A stretch of 64,000 nt of DNA from Verpa conica (lineage: Eukaryota > Ascomycota > Pezizomycetes > Pezizales > Morchellaceae), in NCBI GenBank assembly GCA_033030425.1, contig JAUFSD010000008.1, forward strand, positions 248,001-312,000, in the 5' to 3' direction. Positions 49,201 through 60,263 of this stretch are shown here, piece by piece. The position numbers were made by a program, and so were the translations under genes. The notes under the pieces are model-generated. The model saw only the letters and a list, made by a program, of their open reading frames with translations, searched no databases and was not told where the DNA came from. The stretch's first letter is position 1, and the number at the start of each line of letters is the position of its first letter.

Positions 49201-50383
49201 AGGTTTTACACATGTGAACTAGGAATTAGGGCGCTCAATCGCTGGTCTAGAAGGGGGCTCCAACAAGTAGTAATTTCGCCCCGCGAATAAAGTATTGGTA
49301 GGGCATTCTAATGACTTATATGGAGTTGCCATTTTTTTGAATCATACGTTGAGGTTTCACTTTTAGCTACGAGAATATTGAAAGTAAAAACATATCAGGC
49401 CTCCTACGTTTGCTCGAGAGGAGCCACGCGTACACTATAGTTGAATCCAGTTGTCATAGCACTTTCGAAACGAAGTAGTGACGGGGCAAAGGTACAAAAG
49501 GTATTGGAAGTAGGACCCTTGACACAGCCAGGATCTAGATTTCCGGTGTTGAGGTATTATACTGGTTAATAGATGCTTGCTATATATATATAATTAACAC
49601 TTTTAAGCTAAAAGTAGTGTAGTATATATGACAAGTGTACAAGAGTGCCTACTATTACCTCCCGCCTGTTATATAGGAAAGGCATTAGTTAGGTGATACA
49701 GTATGAAACATTGCAGGAACCCATTCCTAAGGCTCGGCAGTTTCTACTTCTTGTGCTCCGTGAAAGCTTGTGGTCACACAGTTACCACGAAGAAGAACCT
49801 ATTTATGGCTTCTTACGTCGTAGAGGTTGAATTGTTACACAGTACCTCATGCGTAAAAGTTACAGCCTTATTCTATCTAAATGTGTCTCAGGAACACCCC
49901 ACAATCCCAGAGAACCAGTGAACCAGTGAACACATCTCGGAATCAAGGCACCAAGGCGGAAAAGTCTTCTAAACGCCTTTTATCATCTGAAGATTTACAG
50001 TCCTTCGAGAAACTTGGATACACACGCGTCCACAGTCACGCGCATTTCACTGGTGAATAATCCCTGCCCATTACATGCATGCAGCATGCGTCACAGCCGC
50101 GAGCGGAGAAAAAGCTGCACCTTGACGAGCCTCCGAGGGGAAGAGAGTTGGAACGCTCAGCCACAGATGAAGTATAAGGTCACACCAACTGATATTCTGG
50201 CTTTCCTCCAACTTCACTCAAATACCACGCATCCGCCGTCGGGTCAGGACGCTCTGAAGGAATCTTCATCTCGTTCATTTTGGAAGGCTAGTATTATTGA
50301 ATCAGTATGGTATGTGGCAGATATACCCGCACTATCCCCAAAGCTACAAGGTACCAAGACTAAGATACTGGTGTGTGCGATAG
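46263..50383. other. Long gene-poor AT-rich region
   Basis: About 4.1 kb without a supported gene. Frames at 46969-47223, 47177-47404 and 48568-48834 are isolated and unrecognised, and look like decayed DNA. A 59-codon frame at 49881-50060 (MCLRNTPQSQRTSEPVN...) ends in ACTG|GTGAAT, a fair donor site, and might be a first exon of the NLR-like gene that follows, though the phase does not fit the next exon I can define. Confidence 0.45.
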
Positions 50384-53300
50384 ACTTCATCGACGAACTC
50401 CATCGGGATCAAACTTATAGCGAAGGGTATAGACCCGAAAGTTGAGTGCGTAACACCCTGTCGCCATATTTAAGCTTATTCCTACTCTGGGATTACTACG
50501 CCGTATACTGACTTAAGCGATATGAAGCATAATTGCAGTCCATGGCCTCCATGGCGATGCCTACAAGACATGGACAGCTAAACCAGAATCACCGGGGGGT
50601 GCAGAGGTAATGTGGTTACGAGATCTTCTACCTGCCGAAGTACCAAATGCACGTATTCTTGCCTACGGATATGACTCGGATCCCGGAAAAGTCCTAGGTA
50701 GCACTAGCACCAACATGGTTCACCACCATGCAACTACCTTAGTATCCGAATTATACTTCTATAGAAGAGTGAGCTTAGCTAGAGATACCCTATATTAACA
50801 GTAGAGACTAACCAGACATCTACAGCGCGAGCAAGAGAGGAAGAGACCTATCATCTTCGTCTGTCATAGTCTAGGAGGGATTGTTGTGAAAAGAGTAAGT
50901 ATTCATCCAATGTTTAAAGTGACACAGGACACAGAGTCTACCCCAGACGACAAAGGTTACACATTGCTGACTAGTTTCAAATTACAATAGGCACTCATCT
51001 ACTCCAACGGCTCTAACCTCAGTCACAATGCTCACCTACGGTCTATCAAGGTTTCGACCTACGGGATATTGTTCTTAGGTACTCCCCATATGGGTGCCGA
51101 TCTTGCAAAGTGGGGGAAGATGGCAGAGATGCTTGTTCGGATAGTATCACCAAAAGCCTGGATAGATTCTAATAGTGCTCTGATAAAAACTCTCGAAAAA
51201 AATTCCGAAACACTACAAAATATCACCGATAACTTCCTAGGCATTTCAAGGGACTTTAAAATGTTTTTCTGTTGGGAGGAGTTAAAAACGTCTATTCCTG
51301 GTATGGGACGAGAACTTGTAAGTATTTAATATCGCTTCCCCAGTTTTTGTTACTAAATTACTTTCTAGATTGTCGAATATTCTTCTGCTGCGCCAGAAGC
51401 GCTTGCCGACGCTGGTCGTGCGGCCATACATGCAACACACAGTGATATGTGCAAATTTCATGACGAGAATTCGCCAGGCTGGAATATTGTGGCTGGGTGC
51501 CTTTATAACTTTGCTGAGCAGGCACCAGCCGCTATCGAGAGAGGCTGGGCCCAAGAAACACGACGAAACTTCCAAGAAACCCATGATTATGTGACAAACG
51601 TTATACAAAGTACGTCAATCTCAAGTTTCCACTGGCTAAAAATAGCTACGGGGCTTACATACGGCTTAGATACGGAGGCACGATTATCATCTCCTCATTT
51701 ACTTGCACGGGGTTCAAGAACATCATCACCTGGAAGTATTAGGAGGATTATAGCTCCTGAAGGAGGTTTTCTTCAGCCAGATGAGATCTCTGAGTTTGGT
51801 GACCAGTACGAATCAGGAAATGCTTCTAATAGTATGTAGCTCTATTTATCGATTTTAATCAAATTATTGAATAAATTTCCATATAAATTCTTTTACAATG
51901 ACTGACCATTTATCTATTTCATTAGCTCGTCTTATCAAGAATACGCCCTTTGTTAAGCCACTCTCACTGCAAGAAAACAAATTCTTTGAAGGGGGGGACG
52001 ATGAACTGAAAATAATCCATTCCATACTCACTGACCCAAACAAAAGGGTGGTCAGCATATCTGGTGTCTCAGGCGGAGGGAAAACTCACCTTGCACGCGA
52101 ATACTTCTTTCACAGGAAGTCAGAATTCCCTGGGGGTGCGTTCTGGATCGACTGCGGGCCTATGGGAAGTACGCTATCCACAGAAACTCTAGACTTAGGA
52201 TATTGTATGATCGCCGAGGAGCTTGGACTATCAAATCATCAGCCTCCCGATTCTAGGAAACCACAGGATGTGGACCCGAAGGTGACTACTCGCATCGAGG
52301 TCAACAATTGGTTCGACAAACACGAAGGCTGGCTACTTGTGCTAGATGGTGCTAATGTAGAAACAAATGATGAATTCAATCTACTATCGAAATACGTACC
52401 GAAGAGTAAAGGTGGGAGCATCATCCTAACAACCCTGAACTCTTCATTTGCTGGTGCGGCTCGCTTGGGAAGTCCGGAACGCCTAGAACTTGGGCGGATT
52501 ACAGAAGATGAGGCAGTTAGGATGGTTCTACACTATGGCCAGATAAGCGCACCATCGGAAACCGAAATCGAAGCAGCAAAAAAGTTGGCGGAATATCTTG
52601 AATACAATCCATTGGCGATTCAATCGGCAGGCAGCTATATCAAAGGGAAAAAGGTATCTGTATCTGACTATTTGAAGAAATACGAAAAGAGACCATTCGT
52701 GGAACGGGAGTTCCTGGAGCCTTTTCACATCATATTCGACCGCTTGGACTCGCGTACCGATCGCTATGGAGAGGCTGGGAATCTGTTACGCCTGATCTCG
52801 TTTCTTCATAGAGAGATCCCCGTTCAAATGCTAGAATTTGGTATGCGACATTTACCACCGAATATCAAGCTTCGTGCAAAGGATGCTAGTAGGAGGGACT
52901 TAAACAACACGATCGGACATCTTTTAGCCTATTCATTGGTCGACAGAATTGGGAAACAGTCTGATAATGTCCAAATCGATACGTTGGTCCTGAATAGCGT
53001 TGTTCAGGAAGTGTGTATTTCTCGGTTACGAAGAAGACCTGGGGAGTTGAGGAAGTGGCTTGAATTAGCGATTTTGATGTATTGTGCTTCTTTTAATGCG
53101 ATGGAACAGCGGCAGAATCATGTGAGATTTTTGGCGTCCGACTACCGAAGGTATGAACTCCATGGAGTAAGGCTTCTAGAACACGCAAACAAGCACAAAC
53201 TGGAGACAGAAGATTTGGAGAGAGTGTTGGAGAAACTTAGGGAGGCCATCAAAGGGGATGATCAAACGGAAGGGCCCCGAGTCTTCATGTTTACAAGCGG

Positions 53301-54897
53301 GAGTGGTTCAGATAGCGCGCCTGAGACACCATCAGCGTCGCCAGAAAGCTCAAGAGCAGCAACTTGGGATAGCAAACATGGAGATAAAGCTGAGGTAGTT
53401 GGGGTTGTACAGACTGAGGCTGAGGCAAAGCTTTATGAGCTTTTACATCGGAGGGAAGAATGGAAACGTATCGCAGATCAAGACAGCTTATACGATTCAG
53501 ACATCGAATATCTACCTACCAGACGTTCTCGCCATAGACACCGTCCAAGAGCACGAGCAGGCGATAAACCTTACAACTTTCGTTACGAGCCTCCATGGAT
53601 ACCAAGGCATGGGCAGGTACCAGTTGCTTCTAGACCGCTAGATTCTCAGTTATTCACCGAGAACGTGACCCATCAGTATAACTCCACCAGTACCAACGAC
53701 CTACAATCAGCTTCTGGTCCTGAAAAGAATACGCAAACTAGTTCTAGTCGCGCTTACTTGAAAGCATTGTTGAGAACGCCTACTGGATTTTCTTCAGAAT
53801 CGCAATCAAAATGGCCGTGGAATATCTCCCGTGCCAAATCACCCCCCGAGGAAGGCCTTCAGAATGCCTCGGAACTTCCTATATCAAGTGGGACTCCAAC
53901 TCCTGCTAGGGGAAGATCCCCAATCAGACGGGGTCGAGCTTCACCTCCTAATATACAGTTCCCTACAGCCAAACGATCGATTCCCCGTGGTGGAGATGGC
54001 CCACATGAATCTTCATACGACGATGCATCCCTTCACCCAATCATAACGGGCCGTGATGAACCCCCTTTCGGTGGCAGTGGGGGCCCGTTGGATTACCCAC
54101 CTCAAAGGATAAGAACTCCTATAGATTATCCCGGCAAAGGAGGTATCCTCGATATGCCATACCAAGATCCCCAGGCTGAAGCTGTCAATCAAGCAAGGCC
54201 ATTCTCACCCGGATTCTCGCCAAGTAGGGATTTATCAAGTTCTCCAATCGCAAGGAGCATTGTTGGCCCCAGATATGATAGACCCTCTTCAGGCGCATGG
54301 TCAGAACCTATATTAGAGCATGAAGGTGATTTCTCCCCGCAGCCTTCACCATATGGCTCCGCAGGGATGATAAGGACCCGGTCTTCGACAGCAGCAACAG
54401 GCGGAGGAAAATCACCCCGGATCGCTCAACTACAAGGCCTAGCACTTAGGGTCGGTGCGCAGGCAATGGGTCATCGACGATCTGGTAGTGAGGCACAGCC
54501 ATTACCGAGACCTACAGCACAGGCAATGCACAGGGTTGTTTCAGAGCCATGGAAAATCCCCTTGACGGTTCCAGAACGCAGTTCTCCTTCGCCCGGCTTG
54601 GGAATCGATGGCCTTCACATCCCTTTTGGACTTCCAGAAGTCATTATTGCCCCCAACACACCGGATATTACGGCTCCTAAAGGATATTTTACGGGTGAAA
54701 TACCTGAATTAGATAGTGGTGACCTGCTTCACGGTGAACCCGATCCAGCAGAGAGACGAAGTTCGATGCCTGAAAGAAGTTCAGAAATCGGGTCTGCGGA
54801 TATGCAGAGATCTACTAGCGAGCCGATTGCAGGGCTTGATTTACAGAACATAAGACGACGGTCCCCACTTCGAGAGCAAAAGATCCACAACGACTAA
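50384..54897 (+). CDS. NLR-like protein: SesB-type hydrolase plus NB-ARC, 5' end undefined
   Basis: Exons from 50384: 50384-50445, 50528-50768, 50826-50894, 50991-51317, 51369-51831, 51926-54897, together 1377 residues; the start exon is not found. The N-terminal domain is an alpha/beta hydrolase of the SesB/DUF676 type: VDIIAVHGLHGDAYKTWT, FVCHSLGGIVVKR (Ser in G/H-x-S-x-G), FLGTPHMGADLAKW. A short linker leads to NB-ARC: Walker A GVSGGGKTHLA (DNA 52061-52090), GWLLVLDGAN (Walker B-like), GGSIILTT, and the plant-like LEYNPLAIQSAGSYI in place of GLPLA. Fungal SesB-STAND proteins act in heterokaryon incompatibility and immunity-like responses. The last 450 or so residues are Ser/Pro/Arg-rich and apparently disordered; I see no TPR, ankyrin or WD repeats. 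One 36-nt in-frame stretch, 51610-51645, has GT...AG ends but is probably coding. Confidence 0.85.
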
Positions 54898-55418
54898 TTC
54901 TGAGCGCCTGAAAACGAGATTTAAATTGTTAGTATTTGGGGGGGGTGGTGGTGGGTTTCACAATTTGTTATTTTCTTTTATTTTATTTCTTTTAGTTCAT
55001 ATAAATGGTACCTTGGGTTTTGGGAATTTGAATGGTGTTAATATTGATAGAGTATTTGGGGTTTAGTCTGTTTTGTCGGTCTAATATACATGTACTAGAA
55101 GCTTTAGCATTTCTCTGTGGGGAATGAAGAATAGCTAGTTATCGAGTGATATTTTGTGACAGTTAATAATAAAAAGACACTTTCTGATAGTCCAACTAAT
55201 ACTTGATAAGTCTTCTACAAATACAAGGATTCTTGTGAGGCTTTTAGCTTTTAGATGATCATTTTATACCTGTAGCTACGATGTAACGGTTACTCGAGAT
55301 TTAATAAATACACAAGACGTTATCCAATATTGTTTCAATAAATTTCTTTAGAGCTATAAAAATATTGATTTGTCATAAAGAGTAGAGGTCATAGCCGTTT
55401 ACACCCCAGGCCAGAATA
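54898..55418. other. Convergent intergenic stretch
   Basis: 520 bp between the stop codons of the NLR-like gene and the GST-like gene. T-rich and G-run DNA (54934-54945) follows the first stop; no gene seen. Confidence 0.45.
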
Positions 55419-56174
55419 CTAATCCGAATGCTTTTTCTCAACCGCCTCGAGGATCACTTCGTATTCCGGGAACCACTTCCGTGTCAACCCTGCCACATAC
55501 TTCTTCAACCGCTCACTCCCCAACACCAACCCGAGATACTCAGGATTCCCCCGCTGATTAATCGCGTTCACAAGAAACCCGTAGACAATCATATCGATCA
55601 AAGTCGGTTCGCTGCCATGGAAAAACTCCGCACCCTCCAGCCGTGCCTCAAGGCCCTCCGCATACTCGCGTATCAGACGCATTCTCTCCTCATCAGAATG
55701 CCGACCGACACCATGTGCCCACAATGAATTACGGATATTACGTTCGAAATACAACCCCAAGAACCAACGGAACAGCCAAGAACCCGGTAAGCTCTCTCTC
55801 GAGGCATAGTAGTTGTTTGGTATGCACCAGCGCTGGTAGACAACCGTTGGATATATCAACTCCTCGGTCCATGTCTGCCAAGCACGTGAGTCGGCACGTT
55901 GGGCGGCAGTCAGGTCTTTATCCGGATTTGCAATGACTTTGTTTTCGATGAGGTGTTGGACGATGAAATGGGAGTCTGCAATTGTCTCGGTTTTGCCGTC
56001 TTGCGTTAGGTCAATGCAAGGGAGCTTCCCCTTTGGTGCGGAGTTGGCTAGGGTGAAGTGTAGAGTGTAATCGGTGAAGCCAGTCGCGCGGAGGAATGTC
56101 TCGAGCTTCTGGCAGTAGCCCGATGCACTGGGCTGATTCTTTTCCTTCTGGAAACAGTAGAATTTCATTGACAT
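55419..56174 (-). CDS. FAX/metaxin-like glutathione S-transferase family protein
   Basis: A single exon encodes 251 residues. The N-terminal thioredoxin-like part has SASGYCQKLETFLRATGF (where FAX-type proteins carry S-x-x-C-x-K-v-E), then GKLPCIDLTQDGKTETIADS with the cis-Pro and the (E/D)S glutathione-site pair. The C-terminal part is all helical, with SDEERMRLIREYAEGLEARL and the N-capping GSEPTLIDMIVYGFL, in which S/T-x-x-D is the GST C-domain signature. FAX/metaxin relatives act in detoxification or at mitochondrial membranes; the fungal function is not known. A TATA box is 70 bp upstream on the minus strand. It converges on the NLR-like gene. Confidence 0.85.
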   Translation of the reverse strand: MSMKFYCFQKEKNQPSASGYCQKLETFLRATGFTDYTLHFTLANSAPKGKLPCIDLTQDGKTETIADSHFIVQHLIENKVIANPDKDLTAAQRADSRAWQTWTEELIYPTVVYQRWCIPNNYYASRESLPGSWLFRWFLGLYFERNIRNSLWAHGVGRHSDEERMRLIREYAEGLEARLEGAEFFHGSEPTLIDMIVYGFLVNAINQRGNPEYLGLVLGSERLKKYVAGLTRKWFPEYEVILEAVEKKHSD

Positions 56175-56241
56175 CTTGAGGTGGAGAGTTTTATCGTTGG
56201 TTATGATTGTAGTTTTCTACTTAGGAGTGGACACCGTGGGT

Positions 56242-56250
56242 CCTTATATA
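56242..56250 (-). promoter_or_regulatory. TATA box of the GST-like gene
   Basis: On the minus strand this reads TATATAAGG, about 70 nt upstream of the start codon at 56174. Confidence 0.5.
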
Positions 56251-56396
56251 GGCTTGAAGGCCTGATCATACGTTGTAGAAATATGCAGTCAAGCAGTACA
56301 TAACCTAAAAGGATAGCATATGACTCAAAATACCTAAAGCACAAGGATTAACTTGCTGATAAATATCTTAATTAAGTACTCTATTACATGTCCCGG

Positions 56397-56422
56397 TATT
56401 TATGAATAATCATCATCATCAT
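56397..56422 (+). mobile_element. 26-bp LINE 3'-tail insertion with 15-bp TSD
   Basis: The insert begins TATTTATGAATAATCATCAT and goes on as CAT repeats. Its first 23 nt equal the 3' end of the LINE at 19.7 kb (complement of 19672-19694 region, before its tail diverges). It is flanked by exact copies of TATTACATGTCCCGG at 56382-56396 and 56423-56437. This is the expected result of a target-primed reverse transcription event aborted almost at once. Confidence 0.8.
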
Positions 56423-56437
56423 TATTACATGTCCCGG

Positions 56438-57792
56438 ATCTATTCCGTGGCTTGGCCGCTGCAATTATATAACCACTGCGCGCTTAGCCCAGAAAAAATA
56501 CCAAGTGTCAATATATACTGAATTTCATTCATTGCTTTTACTCGAGTTTCATATCATTCATTATAGTTGTAGCATAACGCATGATGTCGTGGCAGGAGTT
56601 GGTTGCTGGTTCATAGAATCTCACTCGTCTGTACAACTTTGTCCTGTGTTGTAGATGCTTCCTAATAAGGATAGCTGATAGGCGGTTTCATATATAAGTT
56701 ACGTGTATCTCTATTTGCTGTGTTTGAGGATCCAGGGCAAGACATCCCATATGAGGGTTTAGGGTTTTCTCTTTTGGAGCATATATCGATAGATCTCTCT
56801 ATCTCTTTATACAATCGATCCAACACCTTTTACTTCATCCTGTGTTGTGAAATAGAGAGAAAATTAACCGTTTACTTGATATTTTAGGAGAACTCGATCT
56901 CCCAAGCACTCCCCCAGTCCCTCTATGTATACATGTCCCCAATAGGCAATATAGGTCTATACCTATCAACATACACCCTGATTATATGTTTTACAAGGCC
57001 TTAGTAGATAGAAAGACACTGAAACTTTTAGTTCTAGGCATTTGTATGTAGCCTTTAATAAAATCCCTAAGTTTTAGGTATTAAGGGAGCTCAGAGGCGA
57101 AGAACTAGCAGGACTAATATAGGTAATCTCGGCCTGCGGCTCTTGTCGGTGGGCAAGTTACAGATTATTTTACAGTTAAAGTACGTGATAACTTATAGTA
57201 GTTACTTGGAAATAAGTTTTCATAAATGAAGTCTAAAAATACCACCAGAGGAGTTAAGCACATATAATACATCTACAGGTATTAATTGAGCGTCGTTAGA
57301 ATCTCTCCCGCCATAGTCCCGTACACCAAAGCCCGTATTTCCAGTATATTTGCCATAAATACACATGTATTACCTCACTCGATAGATGTAACAGCGTTAA
57401 TCATCCTCGGGTATATCCCCCCTTGGGCGTTCTTCCTCGAAGATATCCTGGTTTTCTGCCTCTGTATCCATTACGAGCATCTCATGATCATCCCACTATA
57501 TTCTAGCATCAGAAACCCAGCCGCTAACTCTCCGCCTGAGGAGCTCCAACTTACATGTGACATAAGGGGTCCAATTAATAGCTTAGGCAACTATTAAACA
57601 ACCAAAACAATCCCCAGGACACCATTAGATAAATGTTATTCGTAATAAGATATAGAGTAGAAACTCAAATCCTACAATTTCCCATTTTATGAGGCTCCAT
57701 TTTCCATCCTTGCCAATCAAACCAAGATCATAATCCGCTATTTTCACCAATTAATAGCTGAGTAAGAACAATCTAGGTTTTAAACGTTTATT
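56438..57792. other. Gene-poor intergenic region
   Basis: No supported gene. A 103-codon frame at 57286-57597 is hydrophobic in part but has no recognisable domain, start context or splice partners. Confidence 0.45.
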
Positions 57793-58790
57793 TTACATAC
57801 GTGGTAGAGAATCGACGTAATTCCAGACACTCTTGTGGTCATCTAGTGAGTCGAGAAGTTTTCTTGCGGCTGGATCGTTTCCAATAGAGGCAAACTGGAA
57901 TGCAATAGCTTCAAATCACTAAAGTCAGACCAAGGGAAACACTAGTAAGGGAATAAAGATAGGGACGCCAGCGCATACCATGCCCCCCTTTACTATCATC
58001 CTTAATCAGTGTTCTGACGCAATTGAGTATCACCTGTGTCAAAAGACCCACTCTCTCACCCTCCACCTACAGAAAATTAAAATCTTTAAATTAGTCTCGT
58101 TATATAAAGTATTTTTCTTGAACTACTCCATTCTTAAGGATTGATTTGAGGTCTTACTACTCCATCGGTAATTATTATCACAAGCAGTGGTTTAGTCATA
58201 TTAACCACTGGCCCCGCTTTGCTGCCCAAAACAAAGGGGACCAAAACCTTTCTCTGCAGTTCCGTTCCTAATCTGGTCACACCATTATATAAAGGACTAT
58301 TAACCAGTTTCTCCACATGCTCTCTCTTGACATTCTCACCACCCTCTGTATGGTTTAGAAATTTGATTGATTTTACCCCGTTTGGGTTGGCAAATTCGTA
58401 TATCTCACAAATTTGTTCGAGGGTGTTTTTGAGAATTTTGATATTTTGAGGGTCGGCCCCCATAGAGTGGCTATCATCTGTTTCCCCAATATAATTATAA
58501 TTTAGCAATTCAACGTCTCAGTGGTATATATATGAGGGAACCAAACCAATCAATATAGCAACATCGTAAAGCGTTAGCACGGTGAGATCTGTCGCAACCT
58601 CGGGTTGATTACACCCATGTGTAGTTAATTGTTCGAACATTTTCTCGGCCCTTTCCCCACAGTCAGAAGGTAGGCCATCCTTGAAAATTTTATCACGTAG
58701 GCCAGTTTTTTCGTTTTTGACGTGATTCTCGAGCCGCTTCATCAATCGTTTGAAGCCTGTTGAGTTGGGCCCAGACTCCGTTTCCGACAT
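57793..58790 (-). CDS. Small von Willebrand factor A (vWA) domain protein
   Basis: Four exons on the minus strand (58790-58547, 58477-58158, 58066-57979, 57908-57793; introns 69, 91 and 70 nt) join in frame to 255 residues. After a basic helical N-terminus (MSETESGPNSTGFKRLMKRL) comes LYDVAILIDDSHSMG, in which D-x-S-x-S (83-86 region) is the MIDAS metal site. The third MIDAS residue is in VIIITDGV (about 182-188). The C-terminal exon, HAIAFQFASIGNDPAARKLL, then the Asp-rich LDSLDD, is the usual end of fungal stand-alone vWA proteins. Such proteins bind partners through Mg2+; many fungal copies are near ubiquitin-like genes, but no such partner is seen here. Confidence 0.82.
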
Positions 58791-59270
58791 CTTGAAGGCT
58801 TGTTGTAAAGTTTTAATTTAGTACCAACTAGATAGTGTGCGTGGAATTTAGGAGTGCTTGGGTTAAGTACAGGTTTCTTGTGCCCTTTTAAAGTGGAAAG
58901 TGTGATGGACAAGGGCAAAAGTCATCGTTAAAAATTAGAAATCGGTCTGGTATACAAAGCTGGCGCCTCTCCATAGAGCCTTGATCGATCAATGATTGCC
59001 TATAGTGATCTATCCAGGGATTATTCTTGCTATTGGGTGCCTACTTGTACTTGCATACCCCCCCAAAATCATAGGCTTGGTGTAGTTTTATATGGTATGC
59101 AATAATAGTCCATTCTAAAAACGTCAGCACTTTACGAGTATGTCTGAAGTGGGGTACTTGCCTCGTTACTCAAGATAACCTGAGATCCAGTACTATGGTC
59201 ACATATATAAGGAGCATGTACTACATCCACGTTGCGGGCCCTGCAACAGTGGTTGTAACTTATCTACTTT
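58791..59270. other. Intergenic, promoter side of the vWA gene
   Basis: About 480 bp without a gene. The 70 bases next to 58790 are probably the leader of the vWA gene. Confidence 0.4.
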
Positions 59271-59272
59271 AC

Positions 59273-59423
59273 AGCGTACGGCAAAAAAGATCGAGAAACC
59301 AGGGCCTGCTACCTGGGTATTGTGGCCAATCCTACTACTAGAATCTTTGCCAAAAACCTAAAGAACGAATAGGAACGCTGATTCTCGTGTCTCGCGTTTC
59401 TCGATCTTTTTTACCGTTCGCTG
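59273..59423. mobile_element. MITE with pogo/Fot1-type TIRs and TA duplication
   Basis: The 151-bp element starts CAGCGTACGGCAAAAAAGAT and ends with the near-perfect reverse complement (ATCTTTTTTACCGTTCGCTG). The terminal repeats are about 27-28 bp with two mismatches. TA dinucleotides flank it at 59271-59272 and 59424-59425. TA targets and CAG...CTG ends fit Tc1/mariner-pogo (Fot1) elements. It is too short to encode a transposase, so it depends on one elsewhere. Confidence 0.85.
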
Positions 59424-59425
59424 TA

Positions 59426-60263
59426 GAGTATGGGTGCCCCGAGAACATGCAGGAGCAATCGACGATCTTGTTGTTGTCCACCTGAGGTATTCTAAGTTGA
59501 CATATCATGAGTGCTCAGGATCTAGCAAGGTACATATATATTCTCGAACCATTGGCACCCAAAGCTATAGTAATGCGACAGCTCACACCCACCTTCCTAC
59601 TTTAGGGGATCGAGGACACCTATTGGAGATCAGGACATTCTATCTACCCCGCCTCTATTATACACCAATAATCTTGTAGTTATAACTCATTTAAGACATG
59701 TGCGGTAATTTATACCTATCTGTCTTGGCTCACTTGTGTACTTGCTTGTCAACGTCAATTTTTATGGTATGACGTCGCTCGTGCACTTATACAAATTCCA
59801 GTCCCCTCGTTTGCTCGCTCTTCACTTCTTTTATTTGACCTTCTCACCTCGAGGAGATATCTAGGAAATGTTAGTGATCATTGTTAGACGAATAGAATTT
59901 CATTTCTGAAGGGTCTCGTTATAATATGGGTTAAATACTAGTCTCCCTAACATTAAAACTACACACTATAGTCCTCGCTAAAATATAGAACTTAAAAGGG
60001 GTATCTACTTTTTTATAACAGAAAGGAAAGGAAAATGAGTGCATTCCTAGTGCAAAAGACAAAAGAAACCTAGGCATAGTGTTCCAACAAAGAGAAAGAG
60101 AAACGTAATTAGTAATGTTTGTGAGTACAATGATACAGCCCACCCCTGTTTCCAAAACCCACCATAGACCAAAAACTCAAGGTCGGCCTAAGATATATTA
60201 CCTTCAGGGTTTTTTTGCAAAACTTCAAGGGATCTCCACAATCTCCCCCCAGTAAAACCTTAA
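59426..60263. other. Intergenic region
   Basis: No gene supported; an 81-codon frame at 59434-59679 overlaps nothing recognisable. The part next to 60264 should contain the 3' end of the CorA-like gene. Confidence 0.4.

Noticed and set aside
50014..50445. 143-codon frame as the N-terminus of the NLR-like gene
   Set aside because: It ends out of frame with the conserved VDIIAVHGLHGD segment, which needs another reading phase upstream of 50445.
51610..51645. Possible 36-nt intron in the NLR-like gene
   Set aside because: It has GT...AG ends but is shorter than any other intron here, and it reads through in frame.
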